Below are positions 56,959 through 64,000 of a stretch of 64,000 nt of DNA, one piece after another. A program made the translations under genes and the position numbers. The stretch's first letter is position 1. Every line of letters begins with the position of its first letter. Origin of the DNA: Pseudomonas sp. Irchel s3f7 (GTDB lineage Bacteria; Pseudomonadota; Gammaproteobacteria; Pseudomonadales; Pseudomonadaceae); NCBI RefSeq assembly GCF_900187615.1, contig NZ_FYDO01000002.1, forward strand, positions 186,001 to 250,000. Reading direction: 5' to 3'. A model generated the notes under the pieces. That model was not told the origin of the DNA. It saw nothing but the letters and a program-made list of their open reading frames with translations, and made no database searches.

Positions 56959-58634
56959 ATTGGATAAAACTTGAGCACCTGTTGCTCAAGGCGCAACCGG
57001 AGCGTGCCGTAACGGCCGGTCCGGCACTGGATCATGCCCAACTGTGCGACCGGGCGTTGCGCCTGGCCGGCGGCCTGCAAGCCCAAGGCGTGCGGCAGAT
57101 GGCCGTGCACCTTGAGGATGCCGCCGATCTGGCGGTTGCGTTGCTCGGCGCCTGGCGCGCCGGGGTCAGCGTGTTGCTGCCTGCCGACCTGCAACCGCAG
57201 ACCCGCCAACGCTGGTCAAATGACGTCGACCTGTGGCTGACCGATCAAACCGGCGATGCGCACCTGAGCGAGTATCGCCATCCGCCATTGGAAGGCGCCG
57301 CACTGGATCTCGATCACTGTCGGCTCAACCTGTGCACCTCCGGTTCCAGTGGCGAGCCCAAGCGCATCGAAAAGAACCTGCGCCAACTGGCCAATGAAGT
57401 CGATGCCCTGGAACAGTTGTGGGGAACGGACCTGGGGCCGGCGTGCATCATCGGCAGCGTTGCCACTCAGCACATCTACGGCCTGCTGTTTCGGGTGCTG
57501 TGGCCGCTGTGTGCCGGGCGCCCGTTCGTGCGTCGACAACTGGCCTTTCCCGAAGATTTGCAGCGCGCCAGCCGCGAACACCCAGCCTTTGCCTGGGTCG
57601 CCAGCCCAGCGCTGCTCAAACGCATGGGCGACAACCTCGACTGGCCGGCCCTGAGTGCGGTGCGTCGAGTGTTTTCTTCCGGCGGCGCCTTGCCGGCCGA
57701 GGCCGCACAGAGCCTGCACGAACGCCTGGGACAATGGCCGACGGAAATCTTCGGCAGCTCGGAAACCGGCGGTATCGCCTGGCGCCAAGCCTCGGAGCTC
57801 TGGCGGCCCTTCACCGACGTTGTGTTGGGCCAGGACAGCGACGGCGCGCTGCTGATTGCCTCGCCGTACTTGCCACATGGCCATGTCGAACACACCGCCG
57901 ACTCCGCGAGAGTCGCCGCGGATGGCCGGTTCGAATTGCTCGGAAGACTGGACCGGATCGTCAAACTGGAAGAAAAACGTATCTCGCTGCCAATGCTGGA
58001 ACAGGCACTCATGACTCATGCCTGGGTCGCCGAAGCGCGCCTTGGCGTGGTCCAGGAAAAACGTGCCTCGCTGGGTGCCTTGCTGGTGCTGACTGAAACG
58101 GGCCTGCATGCCCTGCGCAATCAGGGCCGACGCACCCTCACCGAACAATTGCGCCAGCACCTGAGCCTGCATTGTGAGGCGCTCGCCTTGCCACGGCGAT
58201 GGCGCTTGCTGCGGCAACTGCCGCTGAACGCCCAAGGCAAACTGCCTCAGGCCGACGTCGACGCCTTACTGCTGGCACCACGGCCCAAGGCGCCGCAAGT
58301 GCTGGCGCAAACCGAAACCGATGGCGAGTGGAGCCTGCAACTGGCCGTGCCACCGGACCTGGCCTACTTCAGCGGTCACTTCCCCACCGCGCCGGTTCTG
58401 CCCGGTGTGGTGCAGGTGGAGTGGGCGTTGAACCTGGGCCAGCAATTGATGAACCTGCCGGAAAAATTCGCCGGCATGGAAGTGCTGAAGTTTCAGCAAC
58501 TGGTGCGCCCCGGCGATGAAATCCAGCTGCACCTGCGTTACGACCCGACCCGGGGCAAATTGTATTTCGCCTATCGCAACGAGACCGCAACCTGCTCCAG
58601 CGGGCGGATCTTGCTGGAGGCTTTGAATGCATAA
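56955..58634 (+). CDS. Acyl-activating AMP ligase fused to a hotdog dehydratase domain
   Basis: A 559-residue fusion. Residues 1-440 are an ANL-superfamily ligase: the P-loop-like [16 protein letters not shown] (about 125-140), [12 protein letters not shown] (about 270) and a lysine near [12 protein letters not shown] at the end. Residues about 450-559 form a hotdog fold with [20 protein letters not shown], the FabA/FabZ-type active-site His. In E. coli aryl polyene clusters ligase and dehydratase are separate (ApeH, ApeI). The ligase likely activates the aryl starter and the dehydratase acts on each 3-hydroxyacyl step. ATG at 56955 overlaps the upstream stop as ATGA. Confidence 0.9.
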   Translation: MNWIKLEHLLLKAQPERAVTAGPALDHAQLCDRALRLAGGLQAQGVRQMAVHLEDAADLAVALLGAWRAGVSVLLPADLQPQTRQRWSNDVDLWLTDQTGDAHLSEYRHPPLEGAALDLDHCRLNLCTSGSSGEPKRIEKNLRQLANEVDALEQLWGTDLGPACIIGSVATQHIYGLLFRVLWPLCAGRPFVRRQLAFPEDLQRASREHPAFAWVASPALLKRMGDNLDWPALSAVRRVFSSGGALPAEAAQSLHERLGQWPTEIFGSSETGGIAWRQASELWRPFTDVVLGQDSDGALLIASPYLPHGHVEHTADSARVAADGRFELLGRLDRIVKLEEKRISLPMLEQALMTHAWVAEARLGVVQEKRASLGALLVLTETGLHALRNQGRRTLTEQLRQHLSLHCEALALPRRWRLLRQLPLNAQGKLPQADVDALLLAPRPKAPQVLAQTETDGEWSLQLAVPPDLAYFSGHFPTAPVLPGVVQVEWALNLGQQLMNLPEKFAGMEVLKFQQLVRPGDEIQLHLRYDPTRGKLYFAYRNETATCSSGRILLEALNA

Positions 58635-58636
58635 CC

Positions 58637-58747
58637 TGTGGCGAGGGAGCTTGCTCCCGCTGGGCTGCGAAGCAGACCCAAAACCATCTCGCACCGGCGT
58701 CATGGCGAGTGCTTCGCACTCGAACGGGAGCAAGCTCCCTCGCCACA
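58637..58747. repeat. REPIN (GTGGCGAGGGAGC type) inside the aryl polyene operon
   Basis: TGTGGCGAGGGAGCTTGCTC at the left is mirrored by GAGCAAGCTCCCTCGCCACA at the right, with a small inner hairpin CGAGTGCTTCGCACTCG near 58705. It separates the ligase and glycosyltransferase genes, the only real gap in this otherwise overlapping operon, and may reduce read-through. Confidence 0.92.
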
Positions 58748-58771
58748 AAAGTGTTGTAGAGGTTTCGGTCC

Positions 58772-59506
58772 ATGCATAGCCCCTGCGCCGTCATCCCGGT
58801 CTACAACCACGAAACCGCCATCACCACCGTGGTCGATGCACTGATCGCCTGCAACCTGCCCTGCATTCTGGTGGACGATGCCAGCAGCCCGGCCTGTGCC
58901 CGGGTGCTCGATCGATTGGCCCGGCGCGAGATGGTGTACCTGATCCGCCTGGCCACCAATCAGGGCAAGGGCGCCGCGGTGATGACCGGTCTGCGTGAAG
59001 CCTCGCGCCTGGGTTTCAGCCATGCCCTGCAAGTGGACGCCGATGGCCAGCACGACCTGCAAGACGTGCGACGGTTTATCGAACTGTCACGCGCCCATCC
59101 GCAAGCGGTCATCTGCGGCTACCCGCAATACGATGACAGCGTGCCCAAAGGCCGGTTGTACGCCCGCTACCTGACCCACGTCATGGTCTGGATCAACACC
59201 CTGTCGCTGCAGATCCGCGACTCCATGTGCGGCTTTCGGGTTTACCCGCTGCCGCCGGCTCTGAAGCTGATCGACTCGGCGAAGATCGGCAAGCGCATGG
59301 ATTTCGATTCGGACATTCTGGTGCGCCTGGCCTGGCGCAATCAGCCGATGCAGTGGCTGAAAACCAAAGTTCACTACCCGCTGGACGGTGTTTCGCACTT
59401 CCGCATGTTCCACGACAACGTGCTGATCACGAGCATGCACACCCGGCTGTTCTTCGGCATGTTGTTGCGCTCGCCGGTGATCCTCTGGCGGCGGTGGCGA
59501 CCATGA
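58772..59506 (+). CDS. Glycosyltransferase family 2 of the aryl polyene cluster
   Basis: A 244-residue GT-A enzyme of the dolichol-phosphate-mannose-synthase-like type. It opens CAVIPVYNHETAITTVVDAL, with ILVDDASS (about residue 32-39) and a DADGQHD motif (about 90-96) for metal and donor binding; SMCGFRVYPL near 152 is also conserved. Glycosyltransferases are common members of aryl polyene clusters. No C-terminal membrane domain is seen. The start has TAGAGG upstream. The donor sugar is unknown. Confidence 0.9.
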   Translation: MHSPCAVIPVYNHETAITTVVDALIACNLPCILVDDASSPACARVLDRLARREMVYLIRLATNQGKGAAVMTGLREASRLGFSHALQVDADGQHDLQDVRRFIELSRAHPQAVICGYPQYDDSVPKGRLYARYLTHVMVWINTLSLQIRDSMCGFRVYPLPPALKLIDSAKIGKRMDFDSDILVRLAWRNQPMQWLKTKVHYPLDGVSHFRMFHDNVLITSMHTRLFFGMLLRSPVILWRRWRP

Positions 59507-60444
59507 CGCCAGACAATCAGCATTGGGCCGACCGCGAAGAGCGCGGCAGTTTCTGGCTGATGAAGCTCACCGCGTTTGCCGCCAGGGTTCTCGGTCGCCG
59601 ACTGTTGAGCCCGCTGCTGTACGGTATCGTCTTGTACTTTTTCCTGTTCGGCCGCAGCGCCCGCCACAGTGCCTGGCAATACCAGCAACGGCTCGCCGAC
59701 TGGAGCGGTCGCAGAGAATTGCGGCCTAGCCATTGGCGCGTATTTAGCCAGTTCATGGCCTTCGCCGATTCCATGCTCGACAAACTCGACGTGTGGAACG
59801 GCAAGCTGAGCATCGAGCAGATCGAAATCATCGACCCGGCGCTGCTGCGCAATCAGTTGCGCGGCACACGCGGGCAGATGCTGGTGGGCGCGCACCTGGG
59901 CAATCTGGAAGTCTGCCGGGCGCTGGCGGAAATCGGCGAAAGGGTCACGATGAACGTGCTGGTGCACACCAAGCACGCCGAGCAGTTCAACCGTTTGCTG
60001 GGCGAAGCCGGGGCGACCCACTTGCGCCTGATTCAGGTCAGCGAACTGAACCCGGTCATCATGCTGCAACTGCACGAACGCCTGGAGCGCGGCGAATGGC
60101 TGGCGATTGCCGGCGACCGCGTACCGCTGCATGGCGGGCGCAGCGTGACCGTGGACTTCCTCGGCCACCCGGCAAAATTCCCCCAAGGCCCGTGGCTGTT
60201 GGCCGGTTTATTGAAATGTCCGGTCAATCTGTTGATGTGCCTGAAGAAGCCCGACGGCGGCTATCGCCTGACGATTGAGCCGTTCGCCGAGGCGATCATC
60301 TGGAAACGCAGCGATCGCGAGCAGGTCATTCATCAGTGGGCTTCGCGCTATGCCGAACGACTGAGTCACTATTGCCTCGAAGCCCCCCGACAATGGTTCA
60401 ACTTTTACCCTTTCTGGAAGACCGATGACGACGCCAACGCTTGA
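59503..60444 (+). CDS. LpxL/HtrB-like acyltransferase of the aryl polyene cluster
   Basis: A 313-residue membrane-associated acyltransferase of the lipid A late-acyltransferase family. A hydrophobic segment (LLSPLLYGIVLYFFLFG) is at about residues 26-45, and the catalytic HX4E lies in VGAHLGNLEVCRAL (about residue 130). It likely transfers an acyl or the polyene itself to a lipid acceptor. ATG at 59503 overlaps the upstream stop (ATGA); an open frame from 59227 is merely a shadow inside the glycosyltransferase gene. Confidence 0.88.
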   Translation: MTPDNQHWADREERGSFWLMKLTAFAARVLGRRLLSPLLYGIVLYFFLFGRSARHSAWQYQQRLADWSGRRELRPSHWRVFSQFMAFADSMLDKLDVWNGKLSIEQIEIIDPALLRNQLRGTRGQMLVGAHLGNLEVCRALAEIGERVTMNVLVHTKHAEQFNRLLGEAGATHLRLIQVSELNPVIMLQLHERLERGEWLAIAGDRVPLHGGRSVTVDFLGHPAKFPQGPWLLAGLLKCPVNLLMCLKKPDGGYRLTIEPFAEAIIWKRSDREQVIHQWASRYAERLSHYCLEAPRQWFNFYPFWKTDDDANA

Positions 60445-61969
60445 GCCGGTAACCTTCGGCGAACGCCCTTTGCGCATCGAAGATGTGTTGGCCCTGGCCA
60501 ACCGCAAGGTGCCGACACAGTTGCAGCGCGATCCCGCCTACCGCGAACGCATTGCCAAGGGTGCGCGATTCCTCGATTCCCTGTTGGACAAGGAAGGCGT
60601 GATCTACGGCGTGACCACCGGCTACGGCGATTCTTGCGTGGTTGCGGTGCCGCTGCATCACGTCGAGGCACTGCCACGTCATCTGTACACCTTCCACGGC
60701 TGCGGACTGGGCAAGTTGCTCGACGCCCAGGCCACCCGCGCCGTGCTGGCGGCGCGTTTGCAGTCGCTGTGCCACGGCGTGTCCGGGGTGCGTGTGGAAC
60801 TGCTGGAACGCCTGCAAGCGTTCCTTGAACACGACATTCTGCCGCTGATCCCGGAAGAAGGCTCGGTGGGCGCCAGCGGCGATCTGACGCCGTTGTCGTA
60901 CGTCGCCGCGACCTTGTCCGGCGAACGCGAAGTGATGTTCCGTGGCGAGCGCCGGCAAGCCGCCGATGTGCACCGCGAACTCGGCTGGCAACCGCTGGTG
61001 CTGCGCCCGAAAGAAGCGCTGGCATTGATGAACGGCACCGCCGTGATGACCGGCCTCGCCTGCCTGGCCTATGCCCGCGCCGATTACCTGCTGCAACTGG
61101 CCACGCGTATCACGGCGCTGAACGTGGTCGCCCTGCAAGGCAATCCCGAGCACTTCGACGAGCGCCTGTTCGCCGCCAAACCGCACCCGGGGCAGATGCA
61201 AGTCGCCGCGTGGCTGCGCAAGGATCTGGCGATCGACGCACCGACCGCGCCGCTGCATCGCCTGCAAGACCGTTACTCCCTGCGTTGCGCACCGCATGTG
61301 CTCGGCGTGTTGGCCGACAGCCTGAACTGGCTGCGTTCGTTCATTGAGATTGAACTCAACAGTGCCAACGACAACCCGATCATCGATGCCGAAGCCGAGC
61401 GTGTCTTGCACGGCGGGCACTTCTACGGCGGGCACATCGCGTTCGCCATGGACAGCCTGAAAAACCTCGTGGCCAACGTCGCCGACCTGCTGGATCGACA
61501 ACTGGCGCTGCTGGTGGACGAGCGCTACAACCACGGTTTGCCGAGCAACCTGTCCGGCGCCAGCGCCGAGCGGGCGATGCTCAACCATGGTTTCAAGGCG
61601 GTGCAGATCGGCACCAGCGCCTGGACCGCCGAAGCCTTGAAGAACACCATGCCGGCGAGCGTTTTCTCGCGCTCCACCGAGTGCCACAACCAGGACAAGG
61701 TGAGCATGGGCACCATCGCCGCCCGCGATGCCATCCGCGTGCTGGAGCTGACCGAACAGGTCGCCGCCGCAACATTACTGGCGGCCAATCAGGGTGTCTG
61801 GCTGCGCGGTCAGGCCGAAGACGCTCGACCGTTGCCACCCGCCCTCGCCGCCATGCACAAAGCATTGGCCGACGATTTTCCACCGGTCATCGAAGACCGT
61901 GCGCTGGAAGGCGAATTGCGCCTGTGCCTGCAACGCATCGCCGAACAACACTGGAGGCTGCATGCGTAG
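60425..61969 (+). CDS. Aromatic amino acid ammonia-lyase family (HAL/PAL/TAL) protein
   Basis: A 514-residue MIO-dependent lyase. Ala150-Ser151-Gly152 in GSVGASGDLTPLSY forms the MIO cofactor, Tyr61 in YGVTTGYG is the catalytic base, and NSANDNPII and the QDRYSLRC block are intact. The selectivity pair reads Phe90-His91 (LYTFHGCGLG), which is neither the Ser-His of histidine, the His-Leu of tyrosine nor the Phe-Leu of phenylalanine lyases. No hut genes are nearby, and the aryl polyene context suggests it supplies an aryl starter such as cinnamate or coumarate from Phe or Tyr. The start overlaps the acyltransferase gene by 20 bases. Confidence 0.92.
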   Translation: MTTPTLEPVTFGERPLRIEDVLALANRKVPTQLQRDPAYRERIAKGARFLDSLLDKEGVIYGVTTGYGDSCVVAVPLHHVEALPRHLYTFHGCGLGKLLDAQATRAVLAARLQSLCHGVSGVRVELLERLQAFLEHDILPLIPEEGSVGASGDLTPLSYVAATLSGEREVMFRGERRQAADVHRELGWQPLVLRPKEALALMNGTAVMTGLACLAYARADYLLQLATRITALNVVALQGNPEHFDERLFAAKPHPGQMQVAAWLRKDLAIDAPTAPLHRLQDRYSLRCAPHVLGVLADSLNWLRSFIEIELNSANDNPIIDAEAERVLHGGHFYGGHIAFAMDSLKNLVANVADLLDRQLALLVDERYNHGLPSNLSGASAERAMLNHGFKAVQIGTSAWTAEALKNTMPASVFSRSTECHNQDKVSMGTIAARDAIRVLELTEQVAAATLLAANQGVWLRGQAEDARPLPPALAAMHKALADDFPPVIEDRALEGELRLCLQRIAEQHWRLHA

Positions 61970-62387
61970 CAAGGGAGTGCTTCACACCGACACGGAAATC
62001 CTCGTGCCGTTTTTCGACGTCGACAGCATGCATGTGGTCTGGCACGGCCATTATGTGAAATATCTGGAAGTCGCCCGTTGCGCGCTGCTGGACAGAATCG
62101 GTCATAACTACACGGTGATGAACGACTCGGGCTTCGCGTGGCCGGTGATCGACCTGCAATTGCGCTATGTGCGCGGCGCCGTGTTCGGCCAGAAGCTGAA
62201 TGTGCGCGCCAGCCTCGTGGAGTGGGAGAACCGTTTGAAGATCAATTACCTGATCACGGATCTGGTCACCGGCGAACGCCTGACCCGCGCTGTCTCGGTG
62301 CAGGTCGCCGTCGAGATCGCCAGCCGCGAGATGCAACTGGCCTCGCCGAAGGTGTTTGTCGAAGCTGTAGAGAGAGCTCTGCGATGA
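61962..62387 (+). CDS. Hotdog thioesterase (4-hydroxybenzoyl-CoA thioesterase type) of the aryl polyene cluster
   Basis: A 141-residue single-hotdog thioesterase. VPFFDVDSMHVVWHGHYVKYLEVAR (about residues 16-40) contains the Asp and His-Tyr pattern of the 4HBT/YbgC family. It probably releases or edits acyl chains from the carriers. A strong GGAGG sits four to eight bases before the ATG at 61962, which overlaps the lyase stop by eight bases; a frame from 61794 is a shadow of the lyase. Confidence 0.9.
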   Translation: MRSKGVLHTDTEILVPFFDVDSMHVVWHGHYVKYLEVARCALLDRIGHNYTVMNDSGFAWPVIDLQLRYVRGAVFGQKLNVRASLVEWENRLKINYLITDLVTGERLTRAVSVQVAVEIASREMQLASPKVFVEAVERALR

Positions 62388-63088
62388 TTTTCTGCCCTCC
62401 CCGTTCCCCTGTAGGAGCAAGCTTGCTCGCGATGGACGTCAACGATGACGCAGGGCACCTGACACTGCGCGGCGCCCTCAGGTCTTTCGCGAGCAAGCTC
62501 GCTCCTACAGTGTTCTGCGTGTTGCTGGGTATTCCCGGGCTGGCCCACGCATTCGACCTGCAGCAGCTGAGCGATCAACTGGCCAAGCCCGATGTCATCC
62601 ACGGCAGCTTCATCCAGGAAAAGCACCTGCGTGCCCTGCCCCAGCCTTTGACCAGCAAGGGCACCTTCGTCCTAGCGAAAAACCACGGTTTGTTGTGGCT
62701 GCTGAAAACGCCGCTGCAACAGGATTACCGCATCACCGCCCAAGGCATTGCCCGGCGTGATGTCCATGGTTGGCAGATGCTGCCGGGCAAGAGCGCCGGT
62801 GCCGAGCAGAACCGTTTGTTCCTCGCCGTGTTGCAAGGCGACAGCACAGGACTGCAACGGGATTTCGAGTTGTCCTTGAGTGGCGACGCACACAAATGGC
62901 AACTGACACTGGTACCGCGCTCGTTGCTGCTCAAGCAGGTGTTCAATCAAATCAACATCGCGGGCAGTGATCTGGTGCACAGCATCGAACTGCTGGAAAC
63001 CCAGGGCGACAGCACCTTGTTGCGCATGCAGGACAGCACCAGCGCCCAACCGTTGAGCGACGCGGAGCAACATGACTTTGCCGAGTGA
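62384..63088 (+). CDS. LolA-like outer membrane lipoprotein carrier (COG2834) with REPIN-encoded N-terminus
   Basis: A 234-residue periplasmic carrier protein. The mature part (from about residue 57, FDLQQLSDQLAKPDVIHGSF) has the LolA-like features PLTSKGTFVLAKNHGLLWL and a beta-barrel half. The signal peptide is odd: residues 10-42 are translated from a REPIN, giving VGASLLAM at one end and SFASKLAPT at the other. The hydrophobic core VFCVLLGIPGLAHA remains and predicts cleavage after residue 56. The frame stays open throughout. ATG at 62384 overlaps the thioesterase stop as ATGA; internal ATG at 62432 is an alternative. It likely shuttles the polyene lipid to the outer membrane. Confidence 0.88.
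   Translation: MIFCPPRSPVGASLLAMDVNDDAGHLTLRGALRSFASKLAPTVFCVLLGIPGLAHAFDLQQLSDQLAKPDVIHGSFIQEKHLRALPQPLTSKGTFVLAKNHGLLWLLKTPLQQDYRITAQGIARRDVHGWQMLPGKSAGAEQNRLFLAVLQGDSTGLQRDFELSLSGDAHKWQLTLVPRSLLLKQVFNQINIAGSDLVHSIELLETQGDSTLLRMQDSTSAQPLSDAEQHDFAE
62410..62509. repeat. REPIN (TGTAGGAGCAAGC type) inside the LolA-like coding sequence
   Basis: TGTAGGAGCAAGCTTGCTCG (62410-62429) is mirrored by CGAGCAAGCTCGCTCCTACA (62490-62509), with one mismatch. The 100-base element lies wholly within an open reading frame and encodes residues 10-42. All other REP/REPINs in the window are intergenic. Confidence 0.93.
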
Positions 63089-64000
63089 ACGCAGACTGCC
63101 GTGGCTGTTTCTTCTCCTGCTGCTGGCCGTGCTGGCACTCGCCGGCTGGCAATGGCGTGACGGTGCGCCGCTGTCGGCCAACCTGATGGAACTGGTGCCC
63201 GGTACGGCACCGGATGCGCTGGAACAGCGCGCCGAACAGCGCATGCAAGCGCCGTTGAACCGCGAGATGCTGGTGCTGGTCGGCCACAAAAATCGTGAAC
63301 AAGCCATCAGCATGGCGCAGAAGCTGGGCGATCAGTGGCAAGCCAGCGGCTTGTTCGAAAAGGTCCAGTGGAACCTGCAAGCCGACCTCCCGGCACTGCG
63401 CACGCAACTGCTGCAAGGTCGATTGGCGATGCTCTCGACCGAAGATCGTCAGCAACTGGTCGAACACCCTGACGTTTTTATCCAGCAACGGGTGCAAGCG
63501 CTTTTCGATCCCTTCACCGGTTTCACCTTGGTGCCCAGCCAGGATGACTGGCTGGGCCTGACCGGGCGCATCCAGAACAGCCAGCCGCAACGCGGTTCGG
63601 TGCAACTGGACATCGGCAGCGGCGCCTTGATAGCTGATGCCGACGGTAAAAGCTGGGTGCTGCTGCGAGCGCGCACCGCTGGCAACGCCTTCGACATGAA
63701 CCTGCCGCTGCAAGTGGCTGACCTGCTGCAGCACAGTCGCGAAGAGGCCGCCCAGGCCGACGTGCAACTGTTGGCCGCCAGCGGTCTGCTGTACGCGGCC
63801 AGCGGCCAGCGACAGGCTTCGCGGGAGATGACCTGGGTCGGCGGCGGTGCCACCGTCGGGATCCTGCTGTTACTGCTGTTGGCTTTCCGTCGTTGGCGCG
63901 TCTTGCTGGCGTTTATTCCGGTGCTGGTGGGCATGCTTTTCGGTGCGGTGGCCTGCGTGGCGCTGTTCGGCCACATGCACGTGATGACGCTGGTATTGGG
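63072..64000 (+). CDS. MMPL/RND-type exporter, N-terminal part (runs off the right edge)
   Basis: The frame is open from ATG at 63072 to the end of the window, about 309 residues. TM1 is at about residues 9-27 (LPWLFLLLLAVLALAGW), then a periplasmic loop domain to about 250 and two further helices (WVGGGATVGILLLLLLAFR, VLLAFIPVLVGMLFGAVACVALFG). This is the COG4258 layout. It overlaps the LolA-like gene by 17 bases. Such exporters are constant parts of aryl polyene operons and probably move the lipid-linked polyene across the inner membrane. The start sits within the upstream gene with no strong ribosome site. Confidence 0.9.
   Translation, partial: MTLPSERRLPWLFLLLLLAVLALAGWQWRDGAPLSANLMELVPGTAPDALEQRAEQRMQAPLNREMLVLVGHKNREQAISMAQKLGDQWQASGLFEKVQWNLQADLPALRTQLLQGRLAMLSTEDRQQLVEHPDVFIQQRVQALFDPFTGFTLVPSQDDWLGLTGRIQNSQPQRGSVQLDIGSGALIADADGKSWVLLRARTAGNAFDMNLPLQVADLLQHSREEAAQADVQLLAASGLLYAASGQRQASREMTWVGGGATVGILLLLLLAFRRWRVLLAFIPVLVGMLFGAVACVALFGHMHVMTLVL

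Noticed and set aside
60425..61969. Histidine ammonia-lyase hutH
   Set aside because: The Ser-His pair of true histidases is replaced by Phe-His, and no hut genes are nearby; the cluster context points to aryl starter supply.
62384..62560. LolA-like gene as a pseudogene broken by the REPIN
   Set aside because: The reading frame continues through the element, a plausible signal peptide and cleavage site remain, and the ATGA overlap with the thioesterase gene is kept.

Overview
The window is a contiguous piece of a fluorescent-group Pseudomonas chromosome. This is inferred from protein similarity I recognise, from gene order matching the P. aeruginosa PA5000-PA5023 neighbourhood (LPS core genes, glnE, aceEF, dipA, msrA, rlmJ, acyl-CoA dehydrogenase, K+/H+ antiporter, mechanosensitive channel, selO), and from many Pseudomonas-type REP/REPIN elements. 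No rRNA, tRNA, CRISPR array, IS element or prophage was seen. No database search was run; all family names come from reading the proteins.

Region 1 (1-14.3 kb, minus strand) is the LPS core operon. It reads waaF, waaC, waaG, waaP, three further LPS-kinase-like genes, a small lipoprotein gene, a carbamoyltransferase, wapH, mig-14, dnpA, ssg and a GT2 glycosyltransferase that runs off the left edge. Most junctions overlap by a few bases. Together they build and decorate the inner core with heptose, glucose, phosphate and carbamoyl groups. Mig-14 and DnpA are linked elsewhere to antimicrobial peptide resistance and persistence.

Region 2 (14.6-29.1 kb) is housekeeping: glnE (nitrogen control), aceE and aceF (pyruvate dehydrogenase) behind a strikingly symmetric upstream region, a PhoD-type phosphoesterase, dipA (c-di-GMP phosphodiesterase), msrA and rlmJ.

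Region 3 (29-32.4 kb) is an accessory type VI secretion pair, vgrG plus a DUF4123 adaptor, with no recognisable cargo effector after it, only a small unknown ORF and structured non-coding DNA.

Region 4 (32.5-54.1 kb) holds the divergent putP/putA proline locus with six GTTGCA sites between the genes, an acyl-CoA dehydrogenase, two chemoreceptors around a second ZapA-like gene pair, cvrA, mscK, selO (start site tucked against a perfect hairpin), a higBA toxin-antitoxin pair with two matching operators, trxC with an unusual CWPC active site, and an orphan ParA ATPase.

Region 5 (54.4-64 kb, plus strand) is the first part of an aryl-polyene-type biosynthetic operon. It encodes a chain-length-factor-like ketosynthase, acyltransferases, two acyl carrier proteins, an acyl-activating enzyme fused to a dehydratase, a glycosyltransferase, an aromatic amino acid ammonia-lyase-like enzyme, a thioesterase, a LolA-like carrier and an MMPL exporter cut by the right edge. 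A REPIN lies inside the open reading frame of the LolA-like gene and encodes part of its signal peptide.
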